The notes beneath the pieces were generated by a model. It was not told the origin of the DNA, ran no database searches, and was given only the letters and a program-made list of their open reading frames with translations. Shown piece after piece: positions 1 through 5,417 of a DNA stretch of 5,417 nucleotides. Made by a program: the position numbers and the translations under genes. The stretch is from Bacillota bacterium (GTDB taxonomy: Bacteria > Bacillota > DTU025), in the NCBI GenBank assembly GCA_003456765.1, contig DMOT01000045.1:1-5417 (forward strand). Reading direction: 5' to 3'. The stretch's first letter is position 1, and the number at the start of each line of letters is the position of its first letter.

Positions 1-130
1 CCTGCCGCGCACGCCCTGATTGCGTCTGTTCTGTTCTACGGGAAATGACATAGTGGTGAAATCTACATGTGGAGAACCAGCAAGGATGGGAGCGAGTGAA
101 CTATTCGAACTTGCTCTTTGCATGGAGGTT

Positions 131-255
131 CTGCCACAATGCTGCTTCCCCTCGAACGGAGCTCGACCGATAGCTGTGTGTGGGTCTTGCGGCGTCCGAA
201 CCTGAATGTGAGATGCAAGCTCAAACACAGTCTGCTTGCACTGGCATTGTGGTAG
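131..255. repeat. Nested inverted repeats, possible structured element
   Basis: CTGCCACAATGC at 131-142 pairs with GCATTGTGGTAG at 244-255: 11 Watson-Crick pairs plus one G-T position out of 12. Inside it, TGCAAGC at 214-220 pairs perfectly with GCTTGCA at 234-240 across a 13-base loop. The sequence shows these repeats directly. Whether they form an RNA fold, a protein-binding site or nothing is unknown, and the 101-base separation of the outer arms makes chance pairing possible. Confidence 0.3.
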
Positions 256-290
256 ATGAAGACTGATGGCGAGGATAAGGCAGTGCGTCG

Positions 291-373
291 AAATAGCAAA
301 GCGGGCGAGGCTGTGCATCATACACGGCCGAGGCCGCACGGCAGAAACCAGTCTTGATGCACAGGCCGCCCGC
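291..373 (-). terminator. Long stem-loop terminator of nrdJ
   Basis: The arm at 301-320 (GCGGGCGAGGCTGTGCATCA) pairs with the arm at 355-373. The ten inner bases (CTGTGCATCA) and seven outer bases (GCGGGCG) pair perfectly, and a small internal mismatch separates them. The loop is 34 bases and itself contains a short G+C-rich palindrome (CGGCC/GGCCG, around 325-336). Read on the minus strand, the stem begins 29 bases after the nrdJ stop codon and is followed at once by TTTGCTATTT (291-300), a T-rich tail. That orientation and spacing fit a factor-independent terminator, although the stem and loop are larger than usual. Confidence 0.65.
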
Positions 374-402
374 ACCATGTTCGACAGTCTAGGCGTCCTT
401 CC

Positions 403-3192
403 TTAGCAGGCGCTGTATCCGCATAGTCTGCATTCCGAGCACCCGGATGCATAGACCAACGAGTAGTTGCCGCATTGGGGACACAGGTCGTGTCGTGTTA
501 CACGCTGTCCGGAAGAGGTGTACTCCGGATCGCCCATGTGCCCTCCGCCACCGCCTGGCGTGGCGAACATGCCCGGCTTCTGGCTGTTCGCACCGTTTAC
601 GGCGCTGTCTGCTGAATCCGCATCGAAAGCGGGAGCGATGACGTCCTCGCCGCCAGTGCTGACCGCCTTCTTGGGCTTCTTGCCAGATGGCTGTTGAGCT
701 TCAAGGTCTGCAGCCGCTTCGCTCAGTGGGTCTGCCGTCTGCATCGCTGCTGCCACATCAGCTTCCGATTGATCCTCGCCGTATGCGAAGAGGAGCGGCC
801 TTTGAACAACGGTTTCATCGGGAGAGATGTCGACATTCGCAGCCTCCGGGCTATTCTCGGGAGGCACTTGCCCCGCTATCCCGCGTTCCGGCGGAGTGGC
901 CCACTCAATGCCTGCGTATCTAGACTGAATGCATTGTTCCAGCGTGCGTCCGATGGCGTCTGGAACTGATAGAACTTTGTTGGGCCCAAATCCGACCTGG
1001 CCTGAACCGCCTATGCCCCTTAGCTGGCGCACTACTTCCGACGGGTCTATTCCCGCGCGGAGGGCAAGCGAGATCAACCTCGCAATGCTTTCGGTGAAGG
1101 CGTAAATGTCGGTGCCGGCCCGGCCGATCTGGCAGAACATCTCGAACGGCTTGCCATCGTACATGTTGAGTGTGGCCCAGAGAGTTCCTGACGGTGTTGC
1201 GATTCTCTTTGTTATGCCGCACAACGTTTCAGGCCTATCGATGGGCTGAAGCGTTCCCCAGAGAGAGGAGTCGACTGTAAAAGGTTTTCGCCCTCGGGGA
1301 GTCAGGGGCTCTGGCTCGGTGCCACCGGGAAGCTCCACTTTCCCGGAGGAGATCACCTCAATTTCGCGACTTCCGGTTCTGTAAACAGTCAGACCTTTGC
1401 AGCCCACACTGTGAGCGAGTTTGTATGCTTCGCCCACAGCTTCTCGAGTAGCGTCGTTAGGCAAGTTGATAGTCTTTGACACTGCATTGTCTATGCCGCG
1501 TTGGACCGCAGCTTGAATCCTCACATGCCACTCCCAGGGGATCTCCAGCGCCGTATGGTAGAGCTCAGCCATGTCGGAGGGAATCTCGTCGATGCCCGCC
1601 AGCGAACCGCCATTCTCGGCTATGCGCTGCATCAGCTCATCAGAGTAGATGCCGCGTTCCTTCGCGTCTGCAAGGAACAAGGAGTTGACCTGTGTCAGGG
1701 ATTTGCCGCCCAGTATGTTTCTTTTCGTGAAGGCTACCCCGAACAATGGCTCGCAGCCTGACGAGGCATTCGCCACCATGCTGATCGTCCCTGTCGGCGC
1801 AACAGTAGTAACTGTGGCGTTGCGAATTGGGGGTTCTTCGCGCGCAGCGAATACGCTTTCTGCAAATGCGGGGAAGGCTCCCCGCTCCTCTGCCATCTGC
1901 TTCGACTTGGCTCGGGCTTCGTATGTAATGAATCTGGCGATAAGTTCAGCGAGGACTTCTGCCTTCTCCGATGCGTAAGGCGTTGCAAGGAGAATCAAGA
2001 GGTCCGCAAGGCCCATGAAGCCCGGACCGATCTTCCTGGTTGTTCTGACCATCGTGCCGATCTCAGGAAGCGGGTATTCGCTTACGTCTATTATGGAGTC
2101 CAGGAAGTCAGCTGAGGCACGGACGACGGTGCTAAGGAGTTCCCAGTCGATATGGCACATCTCTTCCAGGACCAGCTCACGGCAGCGCTCTCCGAAGTCG
2201 CCGGCGAGCAAAGATTGACGCAGGCCTGTGCTGAGGGAGTCAGCGAGCTCGTCGTCTGTCAATGGTTCTTTGCGGTAGACTTTTTGCAGATTCACGCTGC
2301 CCAGGTTGCATGCCTCATATGGAAGCAGGGGCTGTTCGCCACAGGGATTCGTAGCGCTTATTCGCCCCAGGGACGGCGTGGGATTGCCTTCTTCAATACG
2401 GTCGAGGAATACTACGCCGGGCTCTCCGTTCTTCCACGCGTGGTCGACGATGAGGTCGAAGATATCGCGGGCCCTCCTGGTTCCAACTGCAGACTTGGTT
2501 CTGGGGTTGATGAGCTCGTAATCCGTATCAGCTTCCACTGCGGCCATGAAGGCGTCGGTAATTCCCACAGAAATATTGAAGTTTGAGAGAGCTGTGTTAT
2601 CTACTTTGCATGTTATGAATGACTCAATGTCGGGATGATCTACTCGGAGTATGCCTATGTTTGCTCCCCGACGCTTCCCGCCCTGCTTTATGGTTTCAGT
2701 GGCGGCGTTGAAGACAGCCATGAACGAGACCGGGCCCGAAGCGACTCCGCCTGTTGACCTGACAACATCGCCATGAGGGCGCAGGCTGGAGAAGTCAAAT
2801 CCCGTTCCCCCACCTGACTGGTGTATCAATGCGGCTCCCCGCACCGCGTCGAATATTTGCGGCAGAGAGTCCTCCACGGGCAGCACGAAGCATGCGGCAT
2901 TCTGGGAATTGCCAGTGCCGGCGTTCATCCATGTCGGCGAATTGGGGGAGAAAAGATGGTTGACCAGAAGCCAGTAAAAGAGCTTTACTCGCTCAGATTC
3001 TGATTCGCGCACACCCTTGTACTGAACGCCTGCTCTTGCTGCTTCTTTTGCTACTCTAAGGCACATTTCCTCAGGGGTTTCGACAATATTCCCTTCCTTG
3101 TCTTTCAACAAGTATCGGCTTTCCATGATAGTTAGCGCTTCGGGGGTAAGAGGCATTTTGCATTCAAGGACAGAGTCGGGGATGGATTTCAT
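403..3192 (-). CDS. nrdJ: Adenosylcobalamin-dependent ribonucleotide reductase, class II (NrdJ)
   Basis: This cytoplasmic enzyme reduces ribonucleotides (diphosphates in this subfamily) to deoxyribonucleotides using adenosylcobalamin to generate a thiyl radical, so it needs no oxygen and no NrdB-type radical subunit. With the ATG at 3192 the protein is 929 residues. Visible motifs are NSPTWMNAG (84-92), the first redox cysteine in ACFVLPVED (C101), NPCGE (282-286) with the radical cysteine C284 between catalytic N282 and E286, and the second redox cysteine C295, 11 residues on, as in the family. PGFMGLADLL (390-399), APTGTISM (465-472) and GCKGLTVYRTGSR (597-609) follow, the last closing the catalytic barrel. 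A TSCPD domain (about 658-755), a linker of about 140 residues rich in Ala, Glu, Pro and Gly, and a six-cysteine tail (C904, C907, C918, C921, C924, C929) complete it. The tail probably delivers reducing equivalents to the active site or binds zinc. There is no N-terminal ATP-cone. AGGAGG lies 7 bases before ATG; an in-frame TTG at 3195 would be only 4 bases away and is less likely. Confidence 0.97.
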   Translation of the reverse strand: MKSIPDSVLECKMPLTPEALTIMESRYLLKDKEGNIVETPEEMCLRVAKEAARAGVQYKGVRESESERVKLFYWLLVNHLFSPNSPTWMNAGTGNSQNAACFVLPVEDSLPQIFDAVRGAALIHQSGGGTGFDFSSLRPHGDVVRSTGGVASGPVSFMAVFNAATETIKQGGKRRGANIGILRVDHPDIESFITCKVDNTALSNFNISVGITDAFMAAVEADTDYELINPRTKSAVGTRRARDIFDLIVDHAWKNGEPGVVFLDRIEEGNPTPSLGRISATNPCGEQPLLPYEACNLGSVNLQKVYRKEPLTDDELADSLSTGLRQSLLAGDFGERCRELVLEEMCHIDWELLSTVVRASADFLDSIIDVSEYPLPEIGTMVRTTRKIGPGFMGLADLLILLATPYASEKAEVLAELIARFITYEARAKSKQMAEERGAFPAFAESVFAAREEPPIRNATVTTVAPTGTISMVANASSGCEPLFGVAFTKRNILGGKSLTQVNSLFLADAKERGIYSDELMQRIAENGGSLAGIDEIPSDMAELYHTALEIPWEWHVRIQAAVQRGIDNAVSKTINLPNDATREAVGEAYKLAHSVGCKGLTVYRTGSREIEVISSGKVELPGGTEPEPLTPRGRKPFTVDSSLWGTLQPIDRPETLCGITKRIATPSGTLWATLNMYDGKPFEMFCQIGRAGTDIYAFTESIARLISLALRAGIDPSEVVRQLRGIGGSGQVGFGPNKVLSVPDAIGRTLEQCIQSRYAGIEWATPPERGIAGQVPPENSPEAANVDISPDETVVQRPLLFAYGEDQSEADVAAAMQTADPLSEAAADLEAQQPSGKKPKKAVSTGGEDVIAPAFDADSADSAVNGANSQKPGMFATPGGGGGHMGDPEYTSSGQRVTRHDLCPQCGNYSLVYASGCSECRLCGYSAC

Positions 3193-3199
3193 CAATCTT

Positions 3200-3205
3200 C
3201 CTCCT
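3200..3205 (-). promoter_or_regulatory. Shine-Dalgarno site of nrdJ
   Basis: AGGAGG on the minus strand is a full match to the anti-Shine-Dalgarno core and lies 7 bases before the ATG at 3192. It decides the start: the in-frame TTG three bases upstream of that ATG would have only a 4-base spacer. Confidence 0.88.
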
Positions 3206-3209
3206 ATTC

Positions 3210-3235
3210 GGAACAGATCCTTGCAGATTTGTTCC
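3210..3235 (-). promoter_or_regulatory. Hairpin in nrdJ leader beside the ribosome binding site
   Basis: On the minus strand GGAACA and TGTTCC form a perfect six-base stem, then one mismatch, then ATC/GAT, closing a six-base loop. The hairpin ends 4 bases upstream of the AGGAGG site. It could be an RNA element affecting translation initiation, a protein-binding dyad, or chance. The pairing is visible; a function is inferred. Confidence 0.35.
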
Positions 3236-3277
3236 TAGGATCGAACTCAACTTTCAACACCAGCAAACAGATTCCTG

Positions 3278-3308
3278 CATCCGAATTTGCACGGACAACA
3301 TCGGAATT
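3278..3308. repeat. Ten-base direct repeat at 21-bp spacing upstream of nrdJ
   Basis: CATCCGAATT (3278-3287) and CATCGGAATT (3299-3308) match at nine of ten positions and start exactly 21 bp apart, about two helical turns. Such phasing suits a protein that binds two copies on one DNA face, but the repeat is short and imperfect and may be chance. Confidence 0.3.
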
Positions 3309-3373
3309 ATGACGGCCCAGCTCGCCGAGATATGGTCGGTGAGAGTGTGTTTGCCAGTGAAGCCGTCAGTATG

Positions 3374-3412
3374 TATCAATATGATAACCCATAAGACGCA
3401 CACATAGTGTGC
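3374..3412 (-). promoter_or_regulatory. Twin dyads over a possible nrdJ promoter
   Basis: TATCAATATGATA (3374-3386) is a perfect dyad with five-base arms, and GCACACATAGTGTGC (3398-3412) is a perfect dyad with six-base arms. Both have an ATA spacer, and their centres are 25 bp apart. On the minus strand the first contains TATCAT (3381-3386), which matches the -10 consensus at five of six positions, and the second falls where a -35 element would lie. No recognisable -35 hexamer is present. This resembles operators placed over a promoter. The second dyad includes ATAGTGT, similar to one half of an NrdR box, but the half-sites are too close for the 16-bp consensus, so I do not call an NrdR site. 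Confidence 0.3.
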
Positions 3413-3490
3413 TAAAGAGGCAAGCAAAAAAAGAGATGACACATGGAAGCGGATTGAAGTTTGCTGGGTTTGCTAAGCGTTCAGCGCACA

Positions 3491-3518
3491 AACGGGGCCG
3501 CCTGCGGGCGACCCCGTT
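3491..3518 (-). terminator. Terminator-like hairpin after the DUF4139 gene
   Basis: AACGGGG (3491-3497) pairs with CCCCGTT (3512-3518). After one C-A mismatch, four further pairs close a four-base loop, giving a compact, very G+C-rich stem. It lies 56 bases past the DUF4139 stop codon in the minus-strand direction. The tail on that strand is only TTTGTG, so a factor-independent terminator is likely but not textbook. No T-rich tail follows it on the plus strand. Confidence 0.55.
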
Positions 3519-3574
3519 CTGTCAATATCAGGCCAGGTCCTCTCGGAGCCCAGACTCTGGAGCGCTTCGCTGGT

Positions 3575-5008
3575 TCAGTAGTTGTACCTTACCGTGTAGG
3601 TTATTGAGACTGATCCATTGGCAGGTATCTTAGTGGGGAACTCAATAGTTGAACCATCCAGCTTGTTCCACTTAGCGGTGGCGCTGACGATCTCCCACTC
3701 CGCCCAAGCCGACAGGTGTTCGAGGATGGTTACTTCCACAGGCTCTTCCTTGTGGTTGCGAACCTCGATCTTGAATGTCTGTTCATTTACTCTGTCAGAA
3801 AGCCGCCTGGTCCCCATCACAGAGCGTTCTCCAACCACGTCGAAAGCAGAGCCCAGCTCTATTCTGACCTTCTCATCCTTAGGTGTGTGATCGATCCTGT
3901 CTTCGCCGATGAACTCGAGGCTTCCGTCGGTGTCCATTTTGCTGACTCGCATTATCCCCTTTGGAAGGGGCATTCCGAGGTTGTTCTCTTGTTTGTTCCA
4001 GAACTCCAGCATGGTGGTTACCTTCGTCCCCTGCCTGGCGCCGTCATACACGAGCAGTTTCTTTGCCGGGATAGAATCTGCGGTAAGCAGCTCTATCTGC
4101 TTGATCTGGCTTTCTTTCAGTGTCGTCGGGAACTGGAGCGTGTAGAGATGGTACTCAAAGAATGACTTCTCTTCGAATGAGGGCGCACTTCCCAATTCCA
4201 AGACTTTCGATGTTGCCCTCACTGCGTCGTACATCTCTTCTCGCACTTGATGCACGTCTCCGGCTACAAGCTTGAGTTTCGCGTCCCGGAATGTGGCCCC
4301 CGACTCGTTGGTTACTGTGACCCAACCACGAAGGTCCAGAGAATCGTCGTTCGGGCCGATTGTTGCCACATAGTCGGCCGCCCACGAAAGCCCGCCAGTA
4401 AGGTATGTCACCAGGCAGTCATGCTTACTCTCGCCGGAGCTGTTCGCAATGAGCCAGGCCAGGGTGGGCTTGGTAATGAGACCCTCAGGAAGGCTGGGGT
4501 ACTCCACTGATTGAACATCGCTCAGCTGGACAGTGAAGACTTGCCCCGTGCCGTTCGGCCCTTCCGACATGATGATGTTGGAAGGCGACGAACCTTTGGC
4601 GCCGCTGAGCAGGTAGCCTGTGTAGTTGCGCCCGCCCTTCGTCGTCACGCTGATTTTCTCGCCTATGAATCTCTGCATGAGCTTGGTCTCTTCAACAAGG
4701 TCGTACTCGTAGTTCTGTTCCCTTACTCTTACGTCGGCAGGGGATGTGAGGGAGACGAAACTCACAGTAGCCGGGTTTATCCTCGCTGATATGTCAGGAA
4801 ACAGCACCCTGGAAAGGCCCTCCGGAATCTCCATGGCCCTCGTCTCTTTTACTAGTGCAAGGTCGGAATTGTATATTGTCAGTTCCATGGAGTTCTCGGC
4901 CTCCTTCTGCGCTCCAATCGCCGCTGGTCTCGAACCAATCGACGCAACCCCGATCAGCAGGGCGGCGCAAATCGCTATCCAGATGAAGTTCTGTCGTATG
5001 CGGAGCAT
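3575..5008 (-). CDS. Secreted DUF4139-family protein
   Basis: The 477-residue product is predicted to leave the cytoplasm. Its N-terminus has a basic stretch (MLRIRQN), a hydrophobic core (about residues 8-25) and a plausible signal-peptidase site near residues 33-34 (AIGA then Q). The mature part is rich in alternating hydrophobic and polar residues typical of beta-sandwich proteins. It carries hallmarks of the DUF4139 family: YLTGGLSWAADYVATI (202-217), GWVTVTNESGATFRDAKLKL (228-247) followed by VAGDVHQV (248-255), LPKGIMRV (348-355), SLEFIGEDRIDHTPKDEKV (363-381), AFDVVGER (388-395), a VRNHKEEPVEVTILE segment (416-430), and a closing SITYTVRYNY. The family has no established biochemical role, and I propose none. 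Cysteines are nearly absent: one in the signal region, one at residue 198. GGAGGG lies 7 bases before this ATG; the in-frame TTG at 5023 overlaps the start of that site and is unlikely. The gene seems to be its own transcription unit. Confidence 0.9.
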   Translation of the reverse strand: MLRIRQNFIWIAICAALLIGVASIGSRPAAIGAQKEAENSMELTIYNSDLALVKETRAMEIPEGLSRVLFPDISARINPATVSFVSLTSPADVRVREQNYEYDLVEETKLMQRFIGEKISVTTKGGRNYTGYLLSGAKGSSPSNIIMSEGPNGTGQVFTVQLSDVQSVEYPSLPEGLITKPTLAWLIANSSGESKHDCLVTYLTGGLSWAADYVATIGPNDDSLDLRGWVTVTNESGATFRDAKLKLVAGDVHQVREEMYDAVRATSKVLELGSAPSFEEKSFFEYHLYTLQFPTTLKESQIKQIELLTADSIPAKKLLVYDGARQGTKVTTMLEFWNKQENNLGMPLPKGIMRVSKMDTDGSLEFIGEDRIDHTPKDEKVRIELGSAFDVVGERSVMGTRRLSDRVNEQTFKIEVRNHKEEPVEVTILEHLSAWAEWEIVSATAKWNKLDGSTIEFPTKIPANGSVSITYTVRYNY

Positions 5009-5015
5009 TACAGCA

Positions 5016-5021
5016 CCCTCC
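5016..5021 (-). promoter_or_regulatory. Shine-Dalgarno site of the DUF4139 gene
   Basis: GGAGGG on the minus strand lies 7 bases before the ATG at 5008. This fixes the start there, so the protein opens with MLRIRQN, a normal signal-peptide n-region, rather than with the upstream TTG, which abuts the site itself. Confidence 0.82.
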
Positions 5022-5170
5022 AATGCTAATTGTTATCTGGTCCTCTGTATCTCTTTCGCCTTGGTTGTCCTAGTTTTCGCTGCTTCTGTTTACACGCCGA
5101 CTCCCCGAAAGCTCAATCAGGAGTGGATGTGTTTGGGCAAAAGCAGTGTAGCATCATGCGCTTTCACTCC

Positions 5171-5213
5171 AAAGAGACGACTCCGCCGCGCCGTTTGTTC
5201 CAGCGCGGCGGAG
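5171..5213 (-). terminator. Perfect-stem terminator of the right-edge gene
   Basis: CTCCGCCGCGC (5181-5191) pairs perfectly with GCGCGGCGGAG (5203-5213), an 11-bp stem with an 11-base loop. It lies 50 bases beyond the stop codon of the truncated gene in the minus-strand direction. The following minus-strand bases, TCGTCTCTTT (5171-5180), are pyrimidine- and T-rich. On the plus strand the stem is followed by no T tract, so it serves the minus strand. It separates the right-edge gene from the DUF4139 gene. Confidence 0.65.
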
Positions 5214-5263
5214 ACATATGAGGGCGATCTGATGATCTCGTATCAACCGACGAGAACGAACTC

Positions 5264-5417
5264 CTACATGTTCAAGAACCTTGAAAGCAGAATCTCTGCC
5301 ACCTCTAGCTCCGCATAGCTGCGCGCTGATTTCCAATCACGATTCATTACTGCCTCTATAAGCTCAGGCGACACGCCGATCTCCTCCGACAGCGCCATTG
5401 CAAGGCGTCGCTGAGCC
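5264..5417 (-). CDS. C-terminal end of an unrecognised protein (truncated by window edge)
   Basis: An open frame enters from the right edge on the minus strand and ends at a TAG at 5264-5266. It gives 50 residues, beginning AQRRLAMALSEEIGVSPELI and ending EVAEILLSRFLNM. The start is outside the window. The visible part looks like two or three amphipathic helices with many Glu, Arg, Leu and Ala residues, a soluble helical bundle or tail, with no cysteine and no membrane segment. I do not recognise the family. The natural protein-like composition, the same orientation as the other genes and a strong terminator hairpin 50 bases downstream support it being real. Confidence 0.65.
   Translation of the reverse strand, partial: AQRRLAMALSEEIGVSPELIEAVMNRDWKSARSYAELEVAEILLSRFLNM

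Larger units (their letters stand above)
1..402. other. Non-coding region downstream of nrdJ
   Basis: No convincing gene lies here. The short open frames on both strands have no Shine-Dalgarno site and no recognisable protein character. The region holds two structural signals. One is a long inverted repeat close to the nrdJ stop (301-373), annotated separately as a terminator. The other is a nested pair of inverted repeats between 131 and 255. I looked for tRNA-like T-arms: a TTCGAAT string occurs on the minus strand near 110, but its flanks do not pair into a five-base stem, so no tRNA is called. The extreme left could include the start or upstream region of a neighbouring gene, but nothing shows this. 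Confidence 0.6.
3193..3574. other. Intergenic region: nrdJ leader and promoter zone
   Basis: This stretch between the DUF4139 gene and nrdJ has no supported gene. From the nrdJ side it holds the AGGAGG ribosome binding site, a hairpin abutting it (3210-3235), a ten-base direct repeat at 21-bp spacing (3278-3308), two perfect short dyads (3374-3386 and 3398-3412), a run of seven A (T on the minus strand, 3426-3432), and the terminator hairpin of the DUF4139 gene (3491-3518). I looked for a cobalamin riboswitch, a plausible regulator for a B12-dependent enzyme, but saw no B12-box core and cannot support one. No strong -35/-10 pair was found. Confidence 0.6.

Noticed and set aside
1..51. ATG-started minus-strand frame open to the left edge (MSFPVEQNRRNQG...)
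   Set aside because: Only 17 codons are visible, with no Shine-Dalgarno site before the ATG; too little to call a gene.
104..120. T-loop-like TTCGAAT on the minus strand suggesting a tRNA
   Set aside because: The flanking bases do not form the T-arm stem, and no acceptor or anticodon arms can be found.
2152..2586. Plus-strand open frame of 144 codons inside nrdJ
   Set aside because: It is antisense to conserved catalytic-domain codons of NrdJ and has no independent support.
3395..3410. NrdR box
   Set aside because: Only the right half (ATAGTGT) matches; the left half agrees with the 16-bp consensus at about two of eight positions.
3193..3420. Possible cobalamin riboswitch in the nrdJ leader
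   Set aside because: The biology would fit, but I could not find the conserved B12-box core or the expected multi-helix layout. An Rfam cobalamin model search would settle it.
3254..3442. Minus-strand open frame of 62 codons, with a hydrophobic start that looks like a membrane segment, just upstream of nrdJ
   Set aside because: It begins at GTG with no Shine-Dalgarno site, its hydrophobicity comes partly from a T-rich run, and it overlaps the probable promoter dyads. Kept out unless conserved in relatives.
3716..4165. Plus-strand open frame of 149 codons inside the DUF4139 gene
   Set aside because: It is antisense to strongly conserved family motifs; a shadow frame.
5024..5033. GATAACAATT on the minus strand, identical to part of the E. 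coli lac operator
   Set aside because: A single short match with no dyad partner, in an unrelated context; most likely chance.
4746..5318. Plus-strand open frame of 190 codons
   Set aside because: It runs antisense through the start of the DUF4139 gene and across a terminator hairpin, and has no recognisable protein features; a shadow frame.

Overview
This window holds two complete genes and one truncated gene, all on the minus strand, so transcription runs from right to left. From right to left they are: the last 50 codons of an unrecognised protein that enters from the right edge; a secreted DUF4139-family protein (477 aa); and a class II, adenosylcobalamin-dependent ribonucleotide reductase, NrdJ (929 aa). 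Each is followed by a stem-loop that reads as a factor-independent terminator on the minus strand, and each complete gene has its own leader of roughly 240-380 bases. They therefore look like separate single-gene transcription units rather than an operon.

Organism: very strong purine-rich Shine-Dalgarno sites (AGGAGG, GGAGGG) sit 7 bases from their ATG codons. The base composition looks moderately G+C-rich by eye, and the ribonucleotide reductase is oxygen-independent and B12-dependent. This fits a bacterium, possibly an anaerobic or facultative Bacillota-like lineage, but nothing here fixes the taxonomy.

Layout: 1-402 is non-coding, with nested inverted repeats (131-255) and a long terminator-like inverted repeat (301-373) just past nrdJ. 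403-3192 is nrdJ. 3193-3574 is the nrdJ leader and promoter region, with a hairpin beside the ribosome binding site, a 21-bp-spaced direct repeat and two small perfect dyads; the terminator of the upstream gene also lies here. 3575-5008 is the DUF4139 gene. 5009-5263 is its leader plus an 11-bp perfect-stem terminator belonging to the gene at the right edge. 5264-5417 is the truncated gene.

How they work together: NrdJ makes deoxyribonucleotides from ribonucleotides, while the DUF4139 protein is probably exported and has no established function. I see no functional link beyond shared orientation. I found no mobile element, CRISPR array, tRNA or rRNA, and no convincing undescribed multi-gene system. 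The points most worth a second look are the nrdJ upstream region and the long low-complexity linker in NrdJ.
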